Source: Nitratireductor mangrovi (GTDB lineage Bacteria; Pseudomonadota; Alphaproteobacteria; Rhizobiales; Rhizobiaceae). From it: a DNA stretch of 64,000 nt. The position numbers and the translations under genes were made by a program. The notes below the pieces were generated by a model. That model was not told where the DNA came from and ran no database searches. It saw only the letters and a program-made list of their open reading frames with translations. This document shows positions 19,915 through 28,039 of the stretch, in pieces (positions within the stretch are counted from its first letter, which is position 1; every line of letters begins with the position of its first letter). Location: NCBI RefSeq assembly GCF_007922615.2, contig NZ_CP042301.2, positions 2,294,001-2,358,000 on the forward strand, written 5' to 3'.

Positions 19915-20064
19915 CGATCCTCCCCCGTTCACGGGGGGTGAGAATGCGGTCGCCGAAGGCGATCGATCGACAACGATTTGTCGATCGAAGCGACGAACGC
20001 CCGGAGCCCGAGCGGGGGCCAGGACCACGAAGTGGTGGAGGGGGCGCAGGCCTGAAGCCACCCC
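19915..20064. repeat. mosaic palindromic repeat downstream of carB
   Basis: Three hairpins lie in this non-coding stretch. The first is CCCCCGT/ACGGGGG at 19922-19937. The second is a perfect 10-bp stem, CGATCGACAA at 19964-19973 with TTGTCGATCG at 19978-19987 and a CGAT loop. The third is CCAC/GTGG within GACCACGAAGTGGTGGAGG near 20022. The outer two modules recur almost unchanged in the element at 23881-24057, where the middle module is absent. The mosaic arrangement resembles rhizobial intergenic elements. The strong hairpins could also act as transcription stops between carB and the convergent outer membrane gene. Confidence 0.6.
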
Positions 20065-21276
20065 CTAGAACGTCACCACCGCCTTGCCGCCGAGCGACCA
20101 CAGAAGGTCGTCGCCGAAGCTTGCCGTATAGCCGACCGGGTTGGGGATGCCGCCGGGCAGCACCATGGTCGACAGCGTGCCGCCGGTCATCAGCCCCAGC
20201 GAGCCGCCGAACGACAGCCGCACATTGTCGCCGGGCGAGATCACCGCCTCCAGCCCCGCCACCCAGGTGTCGGTCTGCGAGGTGAAGCCCTGCGTCGCGC
20301 CCTGGTCGTAGGTCAGGCTGGCGGCTAGCGCCACCGTCTCGGAAAGCTGGTGCGCCGCGCCCAGCGTCACCGTCCACGTATCCTTGAAAAGCAGCGTCAG
20401 CCCGCTGACGGCGGCCGCCTGCGTGCAGGCCGGCACGCCGACCGGGCACAAGGGCATGTTGTCGGCCACGCTCCAGTCGGTCCATTTCACCCGCCCGAAG
20501 GCGAGCCAGCCCGGCGCCACGCCCGACTGCGCCGACAGCGTCACCGACTGCGGCATGGTGATGGCGCCGAACACCGGCAGCGCCGCCCCGAAGGCGGTGA
20601 AGGTGCCGGTCATGTCGTAGTCGACGGCCGAATCGTAGATCAGGCTGGCGCGCAGCGCATATTCGGGGATCTCGTAGGCGAAGCCCGCCCGCCACGCCAC
20701 GCCGCGGTCGGAAACATCGGTCACCGCGGTGATCCCCGGCCCGAAGCCCTGGATCAGCTCGTAGCTCGCCTCCTGCACCGAGATGCCGCCGACCACCGAC
20801 AGCCGCCCCATGCCCACCTTGGCGCCGGCGGCGCAGGTCAGGCCGTAGTCGCGCGAGGAAAAATGCTGCTCCACCGCCGACGCCGTATAGGTCCATGCCG
20901 TGCCGTAATTGGCATGCCCGCCCCAGGGTTCGCGATAGCTCGCCATGCAGCGGAAATTCTCGCCGAGCCGCACCGCCAGGCTGCCGCGCGGCACCGCGAA
21001 GGCTTCCGCCTCGCGCGCATTGAGGCTCGGGCCCAGCGTGCCGGTGATGCCGGTCAGCGTGCGCCGCGGCGCCAGGTAGCGCACGCCGGCCTCCGTCGCC
21101 ACGCCCGCCTCGCTGAACAGGAACTCCCAGTCGCGCTCGCCGGTGTCGTAGCCGCCGGCCGCCGCCGGCCCGGCCGTCATCGCCACGGCACCCGCCGCGA
21201 CCGCCGCCGCCATCGCCACGCCGCGCGGCAAAATGCCCGCCGCCCGCGCCGCCCGGCGCATTGTCGAAAAGATCAT
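20065..21276 (-). CDS. FadL/OmpP1-type outer membrane transport protein
   Basis: A 403-aa outer membrane beta-barrel with an N-terminal signal peptide (about 1-40, ending GPAAA). Repeated amphipathic strands are visible, for example AWRAGFAYEIPEYALRASLIYDS and LGAAHQLSETVALAASLTYDQ. The C-terminus ends in Phe (KAVVTF), typical of barrel proteins. The strand pattern and length fit the FadL/long-chain fatty acid transporter family that imports hydrophobic substrates. It reads toward carB. The N-terminal Met could be residue 1 or 6. Confidence 0.8.
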   Translation of the reverse strand: MIFSTMRRAARAAGILPRGVAMAAAVAAGAVAMTAGPAAAGGYDTGERDWEFLFSEAGVATEAGVRYLAPRRTLTGITGTLGPSLNAREAEAFAVPRGSLAVRLGENFRCMASYREPWGGHANYGTAWTYTASAVEQHFSSRDYGLTCAAGAKVGMGRLSVVGGISVQEASYELIQGFGPGITAVTDVSDRGVAWRAGFAYEIPEYALRASLIYDSAVDYDMTGTFTAFGAALPVFGAITMPQSVTLSAQSGVAPGWLAFGRVKWTDWSVADNMPLCPVGVPACTQAAAVSGLTLLFKDTWTVTLGAAHQLSETVALAASLTYDQGATQGFTSQTDTWVAGLEAVISPGDNVRLSFGGSLGLMTGGTLSTMVLPGGIPNPVGYTASFGDDLLWSLGGKAVVTF

Positions 21277-21456
21277 GCCGTCTCGCCCGTCACTTCGACC
21301 CCGGTGTGACTTCTGGCACGGCGGGGAGTCAGAGGCAAATTAGGGGGGGGGAATCTCGGCTGCGTAACCTCTCCAAGTGGAACTGGCAGACAGCCACCCA
21401 GTCCGTCGTGGGATGTCTTGCAGACAGCGGATAGCTTAGACTAGCATTCGCCTACC

Positions 21457-22257
21457 ATGCCTAATCCGACAAACCATAGACTGCGACAGTTCGTTGATGA
21501 ATGTGAACCGGTAACTGGCACACTTCCGTTTGTTCATATTACCAATACATATAATTTCAATAATATAACCGCAGAAGACATAATATCCACACGAAAATGT
21601 AGTTTTTTCAAGCAAGAATTGATATATCTATTTTACGGACGTCCCTCCTATAGGACTAAGATAGCATCAAAAGATTCGCTGTCTTTCGATTGGCCCGTTG
21701 TATTTATAATGGACGAGCAAAAATTACTTTCGCAAATATTTCGAATATTTCCCTTCGATACTGGTGCATTTTTCTCTGGACGGTATAACAATTTTTTCGA
21801 TAGAGAGAGCAAGATAGACGATTTCGAGTTACCTCCGAGTATCGACTACGTAAGAAAATACATCGGTGCCCTTTATCAGGGCAACTATGAGTATATTACT
21901 GGATCTAGTCGAAAAAATGTTAACATATCCATTGATAATTTTGAGGCCGCAGGCCTCTACGAACTCGCCCGCGAACCAGCGAATCCGACTTCGGCGTCGC
22001 GCACGCCAGCAGATGAGCGCGCGTCGGCGATAGAAATACAGATGAATCAGCCCATTAAGATCAAGGGATGCCTGACCGGGATCGTCGTACCTGAGCGGTT
22101 TTTTGACGTTGAAAAATGGGTTAAATCAATAGAGAGGTGGAACCCGAAATATATTGAAAAGTACTCGATAATTAACACCGCACAACCAGAGTTTTTTGCC
22201 GGCCAAGTTTACATGGCAGTAATTAAGATACTGAAAGAATCTGGACACTTAAAATGA
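21457..22257 (+). CDS. unrecognised AT-rich protein, first gene of a two-gene island
   Basis: A 266-aa soluble protein whose base composition is unlike its neighbours (28% GC in 21541-21600 by hand count, against 68% in 20101-20160). The N-terminal region reads FVHITNTYNFNNI, and CSFFKQELIYLFYGRPSYR is at about 48-66. These match in spirit the H...T...N opening and conserved Tyr of ADP-ribosyltransferase-like folds, and an AIEIQ segment gives a candidate acidic residue at E193. This H27-Y-E reading is a guess. A 68% GC patch (21961-22020) encodes a Thr/Ala/Pro-rich linker before AIEIQ. It overlaps the next gene by ATGA. No Shine-Dalgarno is evident before the ATG. Confidence 0.7.
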   Translation: MPNPTNHRLRQFVDECEPVTGTLPFVHITNTYNFNNITAEDIISTRKCSFFKQELIYLFYGRPSYRTKIASKDSLSFDWPVVFIMDEQKLLSQIFRIFPFDTGAFFSGRYNNFFDRESKIDDFELPPSIDYVRKYIGALYQGNYEYITGSSRKNVNISIDNFEAAGLYELAREPANPTSASRTPADERASAIEIQMNQPIKIKGCLTGIVVPERFFDVEKWVKSIERWNPKYIEKYSIINTAQPEFFAGQVYMAVIKILKESGHLK

Positions 22258-23303
22258 GAGTCATGTGCATTTTCGTAACCGATAATAACTATCCGTTGTT
22301 TGCTACGCCAATCTTTTCAGACAAAGACGGTGATTTTTTCGTACAAACATCAACGGATGGAACAACTATATCTTCGTTCACCCGAATTGTCCCACCGCAA
22401 AAGCATTTTTTACGCATAGAAAAGATAGAGCACGATCAAAGGAACATAGGAGATCCGATTCTTTATTGTCTTGCTCTCGATGAAGGATGGTACTGGCTAG
22501 GAACCACGGATAAGCTACGGATGCAAATACGTAGTGAATTATACAAATCAGCTGTAGAAAATTTTCCGTTCTTACGTTTAGAGATTGGAAGGTTACTTGG
22601 TGACAGGCAAATGATAACATACGCGAGTTTGGATGGAGCAAGAAAACTAGCTCGAATTTCGACGCCAGTTGCGGAACACTGGCGAATTGGATCGTCTTTC
22701 GAAAGGGAGGTCGATCAAGAGGTAACCGGAATAATTCAAGACGGCGCTCAGCGTCGACTTGTTCCGATTCGAATTAGCATTCCGCAGATATGCGTTGACG
22801 AACTTGACAGAACTGCGCGAGATAAGAACGTAAAGAGAGCTGAGCTCGTACGAATACTTATAGGAGAATACAGATCAGAGATTTATTCTTTCTCATTTTG
22901 GAAGCAATTTGGGGAGTTTACGGATAGATTCTTGAACAAACATTACATCGGCAGAAGGTTTGAAGAAGACCCGGAATTCAGGGAGATAGTTCTTTTCAAC
23001 AGCGGCGCAACTGAAAGATCTCTTTCAAGAACGTCCTATAGAAAAATTTTGGGATTTTTTTCTTACCGAAGGTCTACTGTGCGAATTAATGGCGATGATC
23101 AGATTCTTCTTTTTGAGAATTTTCAGAATCAGGAGCTTTATTTCGCGCACGGAAGCATCGAAGAATTTTATGGGTTCGCGTTTTTATTTCTTGCATCATT
23201 AGATGATAAATTCCTCGAAGAGAGGATAATACACCAAAGAAACTTATTCTTTGAGGAATTACGGGCAAATACAGAAGGTGGTGAAGCAAAGAGCAGCCAT
23301 TAA
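22254..23303 (+). CDS. unrecognised protein with an internal ribbon-helix-helix motif
   Basis: A 349-aa protein, translationally coupled to the preceding gene (ATGA overlap) and equally AT-rich (37% GC in 22201-22260). Residues about 170-207 fit a ribbon-helix-helix DNA-binding unit: a basic strand RLVPIRISIPQ, helix CVDELDRTARDKN, then VKRAELVRILIGEY. RHH motifs are common in antitoxins and small repressors but are usually N-terminal in short proteins, whereas here the motif is in the middle of a long one. The flanking regions (1-150 and 215-349) were not recognised. The likely role is DNA binding and control of the operon. Confidence 0.72.
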   Translation: MRVMCIFVTDNNYPLFATPIFSDKDGDFFVQTSTDGTTISSFTRIVPPQKHFLRIEKIEHDQRNIGDPILYCLALDEGWYWLGTTDKLRMQIRSELYKSAVENFPFLRLEIGRLLGDRQMITYASLDGARKLARISTPVAEHWRIGSSFEREVDQEVTGIIQDGAQRRLVPIRISIPQICVDELDRTARDKNVKRAELVRILIGEYRSEIYSFSFWKQFGEFTDRFLNKHYIGRRFEEDPEFREIVLFNSGATERSLSRTSYRKILGFFSYRRSTVRINGDDQILLFENFQNQELYFAHGSIEEFYGFAFLFLASLDDKFLEERIIHQRNLFFEELRANTEGGEAKSSH

Positions 23304-23880
23304 CACCTATCTAAGTTTTCTTATCACTTAGGAAACGACTTCTATCATTATTCGCCTTGTCCTTTGTCGGCTTGTATTTTTGCTTGTCGAAATCGTGGCT
23401 CGGCGCCCCCCGGTGCATCGATTTTCGCCGCCCCTCACCCCAACCCTTTGCCCCAACTCACTATTCGCTATTCACTACTCGCTTTTCATCCACGCCCCCG
23501 CCAGCGCGGTTAACATCGTCCCACCTTCCGCACGGGAACGCGGGTCGCGAACCGGGCGAGCGTGGCGGAGGCGGTGCCGGACCGGTGGCGTGAAAGGTGA
23601 CGCTGCTGGGCGATGAGTCCCCAGGTCCGGGCCCCAGGGTGAGATGCGGGGCCGACAGGGTTCCGGTCGCGAGGCCACCGGCTTTGCGAGTGCCGTCTCG
23701 AAAGGGCGGCAACGCGCATCTGCACAACCGGGCAAGAACACCGGCGGGGCGCGTGGCAGGCGTCAAACAACAACACGAAGCGAAGGATGGCTGTCATGCG
23801 CCCGCTTCCCAAAGGACCAGACGCACTTTGCGGGCGTGGTGGCGATGAAGCATGGACAAAGGAGAGGCGATTTCGTCGCG
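23304..23880. other. non-coding stretch, no gene recognised
   Basis: This stretch follows the AT-rich island and holds no convincing gene; frames across it have the GC-rich bias of random shadow ORFs. Three heptanucleotide units (TATTCGC, TATTCAC, TACTCGC) lie in tandem at 23462-23482. From about 23590 to 23830 the sequence is very GC-rich with short complementary blocks (CTGGG and CCCAG near 23605-23625), which could form a structured RNA. No promoter or terminator was identified. Confidence 0.5.
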
Positions 23881-24057
23881 GCGAATCCTCCCCCGTTTAC
23901 GGGGGAGGGGGACCACGAAGTGGTGGAGGGGGCGCAAAAGCCCTGGCGGTTCGCTCGATGGCCGAGCCAGTGTCGCCGACACGAGCCGCTGGCGAGGGGG
24001 ATATGCCCCCTCCACCGCCTGCGGTCCCCCTCCCCCGCTCCGCAGGGGAGGATTCGC
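23881..24057. repeat. 177-bp MITE-like inverted-repeat element
   Basis: Two 53-bp arms, 23881-23933 and 24005-24057, are imperfect inverted complements. The left arm begins GCGAATCCTCCCCCG and ends GTGGAGGGGGC. The right arm begins GCCCCCTCCACC and ends GGGGAGGATTCGC. A 71-bp centre separates them. The left arm matches the outer modules of the repeat at 19915-20064. There is no transposase inside. The arrangement is that of a non-autonomous palindromic repeat of the kind common between rhizobial genes. Confidence 0.7.
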
Positions 24058-24282
24058 GCGGCGATGCCGTACCGACTCGCAAGCGCCAACAAACCCACCC
24101 GCGAACCCGGCGTCAGCCGCAAGCCCGAGCGGGCACCCGCGATGCGCAGCGAAGCGGAGCACGCAAAGGAAAGAATCAGCCCGTTGGCCCGCCCCCGCGG
24201 AGGCCAGCGAGCCGAGAGGCGAGCGCTCGGCCGCGAGCGCAATAAATCCACCCGTGAGCGATCAATAAAAGGACCCCCAGCC

Positions 24283-24591
24283 ATGAACGCACCGACCCTG
24301 CATCCCCGCGACCTGCCGCCCGAAATCCTGTCGGCGCTGGAGGAGGCGCTGAAGATCACCGCCTGGCGCGACGGCGCGCCGAAACGCTGCCCGCGCCGCG
24401 CCTGCCGCCGCGACGGCGCCTGCCATCTGAAGCTCGACGCCAACGTCGCCCATGACTGCGGCGGCCACCTGTCGGCGCGCGCCGAATGCAACGCCGTCGA
24501 CATGCTGACCTTCATTCACCGGCTGGCGACCCGCAACCCGCCGAACCCGGCGCCGGATTTCGAACTGCCGGACTTCAACGCCTTCGACTGA
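24283..24591 (+). CDS. small Cys-rich hypothetical protein
   Basis: A 102-aa protein starting at the ATG at 24283, which follows AAAGGA by 10 bp. The protein has CPRRACRRDGACH, an HDCGG block and RAECNA, so it has six Cys and nearby His that could bind a metal in a zinc-ribbon-like way. It ends in an acidic tail (PDFELPDFNAFD). I do not recognise the family. It is isolated, lying between the palindromic repeat and a minus-strand gene. Confidence 0.65.
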   Translation: MNAPTLHPRDLPPEILSALEEALKITAWRDGAPKRCPRRACRRDGACHLKLDANVAHDCGGHLSARAECNAVDMLTFIHRLATRNPPNPAPDFELPDFNAFD

Positions 24592-24711
24592 GCGGGGATA
24601 CCGGCCTGCATGTCGCCATCCCGGGCCGGTGCCGGACCCTTGCGCTCGTCAGCCCGGGCCAGCGCGGCGCGGGCCCGGAATCCATGCCGGGACGGCGCCG
24701 CAGCGCGGGCG

Positions 24712-25200
24712 CTATGACGAAGCGCCGCCCTGGCCAAGGTCGCGCGCCGCCGCCCATTCGGCATAGTCGCGCAGCAGCGCCCCGATGCCCTCCATGGGCG
24801 GAAACTTTTCGAAGCTGCGCACCGCGCCGGTCGCCGCGAAAGGCAGTCTTTCCGCTGTGCAGGTCTCCATGAACGGCTCGAAGCCGGCCGGGTCGTCGAG
24901 CATGGTCGGTCGTACATTGACGAAATCCATGCCGGCGATGCGGGTGAAGACCCAACTCATGCAGGAGGGGCAGAAATGATGCCGGCTGACCGGCCCGCGC
25001 AGCCCGCCGATCACCGCCTCGCCGGCCGTCACGACAAAGCCGTCGGCCGGCACCATCGCCGTCAGCGAATAGGCCGAGCCGGTCATCTTCTGGCAGCCGG
25101 TGCAGTGGCAGGCGCTGGTGGCGAGCGGCGACGCCGAAATGCTGAAGCGCAGCCGGCCGCAGCGGCAGCCGCCCTCGCGCGGCAGGTTCCAGTCGGTCAT
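24712..25200 (-). CDS. GFA-family (CENP-V/GFA) zinc protein
   Basis: A 162-aa protein of the glutathione-dependent formaldehyde-activating enzyme (GFA/CENP-V) family. The Zn-binding Cys blocks are GCRCGRLRF, CHCTGCQKMTG and HHFCPSCMSW, with the usual family spacing. Family members bind zinc and some have been linked to S-hydroxymethyl-glutathione formation, though many have unknown activity. The start is the ATG at 25200 (MTDWNLPREGG); the frame runs further upstream without homology. It is the only gene between the small Cys-rich protein and a LuxR regulator. Confidence 0.85.
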   Translation of the reverse strand: MTDWNLPREGGCRCGRLRFSISASPLATSACHCTGCQKMTGSAYSLTAMVPADGFVVTAGEAVIGGLRGPVSRHHFCPSCMSWVFTRIAGMDFVNVRPTMLDDPAGFEPFMETCTAERLPFAATGAVRSFEKFPPMEGIGALLRDYAEWAAARDLGQGGASS

Positions 25201-25681
25201 GGGCCTTGTCTCCGGTTCGCGTGCGCCGCGATACCACCAGCGCCGGCGCCCGCCGGCAACCGGGCAGGCCGTCCTGCCCGCTGGGCCAGCGGCGGCCGCA
25301 TGACCGTGATTGAGGAAAGGAACCCGCTCCCGCGGGCGCGCCGCCGCCGCCTTCCGCAGGGGCCTTCGCGGAAAAACGGTTGCGGGCTCGCCCGCGAGAG
25401 CGAACCGGTTCCGGGCGGCGGGCATGCGCCCGATGGCGCACCCCACCTGGCGCCACCCGCCCGGAAGCGGATTCCGCGGCCCGTCCCCAAAAGTCGGGAA
25501 CGTCGGCACCGCGGGAACTCGGATGGTCGAACACGGCCTCGGACCGGCCGCGTCGTCGAGCGGACTATCGCTGCGGAAAGCGGCCGCCGCATGACGCATT
25601 TGCGTCACACGGCGCGGCGAAAAGGCCCGGCTGTGGCTGCCGCGCCACGCGACGCCCGCGAAAAATTTCGGCGAAGACGAA
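25201..25681. other. intergenic stretch without recognised genes
   Basis: About 480 bp of GC-rich DNA between the GFA gene and the LuxR regulator, both on the minus strand. I see no convincing gene; the open frames on either strand have low-complexity Arg/Ala/Gly content. It presumably holds the GFA promoter and the end of the LuxR transcript, but no clear elements are visible. Confidence 0.45.
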
Positions 25682-26797
25682 TCAGCCGGGGTCGAAACCG
25701 CCGGTCACCACGCCTGCCGCGCGCAAGAGCCCGACCAGTTCGGCCTGGCGCCCGAGGCCGGATTTGGCCAGCACCCGGTTGAGCTGGTTGCGCACCGTCG
25801 CCACCGAGGCCCCGGTCAGCCGGGCGATCTCGCCGGTGGTGGCGCCGGTGGCGATCGCCGCCGCCACCCTGGCCTCGGCCGGGGTCAGGTCGAACAGGCT
25901 CTGGATGACGTCGGCGCCCGGCACGCCGCGCGCCGCGAGCGGCGTCGCCAGGATCAGCGCGCTGCCGGCGGTGAAGATGTCGCGCGCCGCCCCGCGCAGC
26001 GGCAGGACATGCACGATCAGGCTGTCGGCAGGCGAATGCCGGCGCACCGGCACCGAGCGCCCGGCGCCGTCGAGGCGGCCGGCGCGGGCGCGCCTCAGCG
26101 CGTCCTGCAGCAGCCGGTCGGCCGCCTTGTCGCGCATCGCAAGCCCGGCATTGCGATCCTGGAAGACCGACGGCACCAGCCCCTCGAAAAGCCCGTTGGC
26201 GGCCGCCAGCCGCCCGCCGCCGTCGATCACCCCGCCCGGCAGGCCGAGCGTTTCCAGGACGGCCATCGCCGCCTCAAGCCGCTGCAGCCACAGCCGCGCC
26301 GACATCAGCGCCGCGCGCGCCAGATGCGGCCGCAGCCGGTCGAAGCGGCCGACGAGGTCCGGGCCGTAATGACCGTTTTCGCGGTGCCCCTCGACATGGA
26401 AGATCATGGTGTCGCCGCTCGGCACCTGGATCGCCGTGGCGATGCCGACGCCGAGCCCGCGCGGATAGAGAAAGTCGCGGTAGACCGGGTCGTCGTCCAT
26501 CTCGCCTGGCGCGAACACGTCGAGGTCGGTGAGAAAGCCGGGATGGCGCGCCGCGATCAGCCGCGTCGTGCGCTCCTGGGCGACGCTGTATTGGCGGTAG
26601 TGCTCGCGGATCATCTCGTCGAACGGCTCGCTCGACGAGATCCAGGTCTGGTCGGCTCCGCGCGCCACCACCAGCACGCCGCCGGCGCCGTTCCCGAGCC
26701 TGGTCATTTCGCAAAGCACGCCCGGCCACTGGCCCGGCACGACCGCAGCCTCGTAGATGGCGTCGATCAGTCTGTCGTCGTCGCTCTCGTGCGGCAA
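25682..26797 (-). CDS. LuxR-type helix-turn-helix regulator
   Basis: A protein of about 371 aa with a C-terminal GerE/LuxR HTH: LTPAEARVAAAIATGATTGEIARLTG then ASVATVRNQLNRVLAKSGLGRQAELV. The N-terminal ~300 residues (DDDRLIDAIYEAAVVPGQWPGVL ...) form the sensor part seen in this rhizobial LuxR group and have no obvious enzyme motif. The start is the TTG at 26797, preceded by AGGGGG. The frame is open to another TTG at 26851, so the N-terminus is uncertain. Targets are unknown. It is divergent from the DUF1344 gene. Confidence 0.8.
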   Translation of the reverse strand: MPHESDDDRLIDAIYEAAVVPGQWPGVLCEMTRLGNGAGGVLVVARGADQTWISSSEPFDEMIREHYRQYSVAQERTTRLIAARHPGFLTDLDVFAPGEMDDDPVYRDFLYPRGLGVGIATAIQVPSGDTMIFHVEGHRENGHYGPDLVGRFDRLRPHLARAALMSARLWLQRLEAAMAVLETLGLPGGVIDGGGRLAAANGLFEGLVPSVFQDRNAGLAMRDKAADRLLQDALRRARAGRLDGAGRSVPVRRHSPADSLIVHVLPLRGAARDIFTAGSALILATPLAARGVPGADVIQSLFDLTPAEARVAAAIATGATTGEIARLTGASVATVRNQLNRVLAKSGLGRQAELVGLLRAAGVVTGGFDPG

Positions 26798-27075
26798 TCC
26801 CTTCCCCCTGCCCCGGCGCCGACTATCGCCGCCCCGCGCCGCGCCGGTCAAGCGGCACTTCGACTGCTTCCGCGACGGGGCGGCCGCAAGCGCCGGATTG
26901 CGGCGGAATTCGGGACGGATTTTCCGGGAAAATTTATATTTTTCAGCCAGTTGCCGCGCGAGACGGCCCGCACTAGATCGCTGCCGTCCGCCACGGTGAC
27001 GCCGGCAATCACAGCGCCGGCGCCGCGCCGGCGGCGGGCATATCGCAACTGCATCCCATTGATGGAGACATTCCC

Positions 27076-27312
27076 ATGAAGACCCTGTTCGCCATGGCCA
27101 TTGCCTCGGCGGCCATGCTTTCCGCCGCCTTCGCCGCCGAGATGGAGGGCATCGTGTCGTCGATCGACGCCGACGCCAAGGTGATCGTGATGGAAGACGG
27201 CGCCGAGTTGCAGGTCGCCGACGGCGTCAGCCTCGAAGGCATCGAGCCGGGCGCGAGCGTGGTCGTGACCACCGACGACAGCGACATGGTCGTGTCGATC
27301 GCACGCAAGTAG
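27076..27312 (+). CDS. DUF1344 small periplasmic protein
   Basis: A 78-aa protein with a signal peptide (about 1-20, ending AFAAE) and a single small domain of alternating strands (MEGIVSSIDADAKVIVMEDGAELQVADGV). This matches the DUF1344 family found mainly in Hyphomicrobiales. Function unknown. A long AT-rich patch near 26925-26945 upstream may contain its promoter. Confidence 0.8.
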   Translation: MKTLFAMAIASAAMLSAAFAAEMEGIVSSIDADAKVIVMEDGAELQVADGVSLEGIEPGASVVVTTDDSDMVVSIARK

Positions 27313-27440
27313 TCTTGCCGCATCGGGAGCCGGCGGTTTTTCCGCCGGCCCTCACGCGCCGGGGCGCTCCGGCCGCGACCGGTCACCGGGTCGCAACGCC
27401 GGGCGACGACCCGGCAGGCCTGACAGATTGCCGGTGCGGC

Positions 27441-27926
27441 TCAGCCGGTCCGGTCGAGCAGGCCCGCCAGCACCGCCTTCTCGGCCAAGCTCAAACTGGA
27501 CCCGATCACCGCGGCGATCGCCGGCCTGTAGACGGCCCACATGCGTTCCCGCATCTCGCGGCCCTGCTCGGTAATCGCCAGCATGTGGCCGCGACCGTCC
27601 TCCGCGCAGGCGCGCCGCTCGACCAGGCCCGCCTTGGCCATCCGGTCGGCCAGCCGCGACAGGTTGTACTGCTCGAAGAGCAGCCGCCGCTCCAGCGCGA
27701 ACGGCCTGAGCCCGTCGGCTCCCGCCCGCTCCAGCTCCCACAAGACATCGTACCAGGCGAGTTGCGGCAGCCCGGCCTGCTTCAGCCGTCCCTCGATCAG
27801 CCGCATCGCCCGCCTGTTCGCGCGCGCGAGCGCGATCCACGCCGCCACGTCGGCTTCGGCTGACGCTTCGCCACGGCCAACGGGCGCGTGTGGCGGCGTT
27901 GCTGCCGCTTGCTTCTCTTCTGCCAT
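27441..27926 (-). CDS. MarR-family transcriptional regulator
   Basis: A 161-aa MarR regulator. The winged-helix core is LFEQYNLSRLADRMAKAGLVERR followed by a wing AEDGRGHMLAITEQG. It lies head to head with the glutathione S-transferase gene, and the shared intergenic region carries three matching palindromes. A role as repressor of the GST gene and itself is likely. The inducer is unknown. Confidence 0.9.
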   Translation of the reverse strand: MAEEKQAAATPPHAPVGRGEASAEADVAAWIALARANRRAMRLIEGRLKQAGLPQLAWYDVLWELERAGADGLRPFALERRLLFEQYNLSRLADRMAKAGLVERRACAEDGRGHMLAITEQGREMRERMWAVYRPAIAAVIGSSLSLAEKAVLAGLLDRTG

Positions 27927-27947
27927 GCATCACCCATAATTGATTTA

Positions 27948-28006
27948 ATGCACCTGCATCAAGATTGACTTTTAATGCAATCGCATCCATATCGATGCTG
28001 TTGCAT
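27948..28006. promoter_or_regulatory. three ATGC-N4-GCAT operator boxes
   Basis: Three palindromic boxes of the form ATGC-N4-GCAT lie between marR and the GST gene: ATGCACCTGCAT (27948-27959), ATGCAATCGCAT (27975-27986) and ATGCTGTTGCAT (27995-28006). Their half-sites are identical. The gap between the first two is 27 bp centre to centre and between the last two is 20 bp. They precede the GST start at 28040 and flank the likely promoter, so they are good candidates for the binding sites of the adjacent MarR protein. Confidence 0.7.
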
Positions 28007-28039
28007 TTACATGCCTTTGTCCGTGTCGAAAGGAACACC

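Noticed and set aside
23600..23640. GGGCGATGAGTCCCC as a hammerhead ribozyme core
   Set aside because: The core lacks the CTGATGA form and has no GAAA at the right place; only the TGAGTCCC part looks similar.
23644..24282. N-terminal extension of the small Cys-rich protein to a 315-codon frame
   Set aside because: The upstream part crosses the palindromic element and is low-complexity; the ATG at 24283 with AAAGGA is the credible start.
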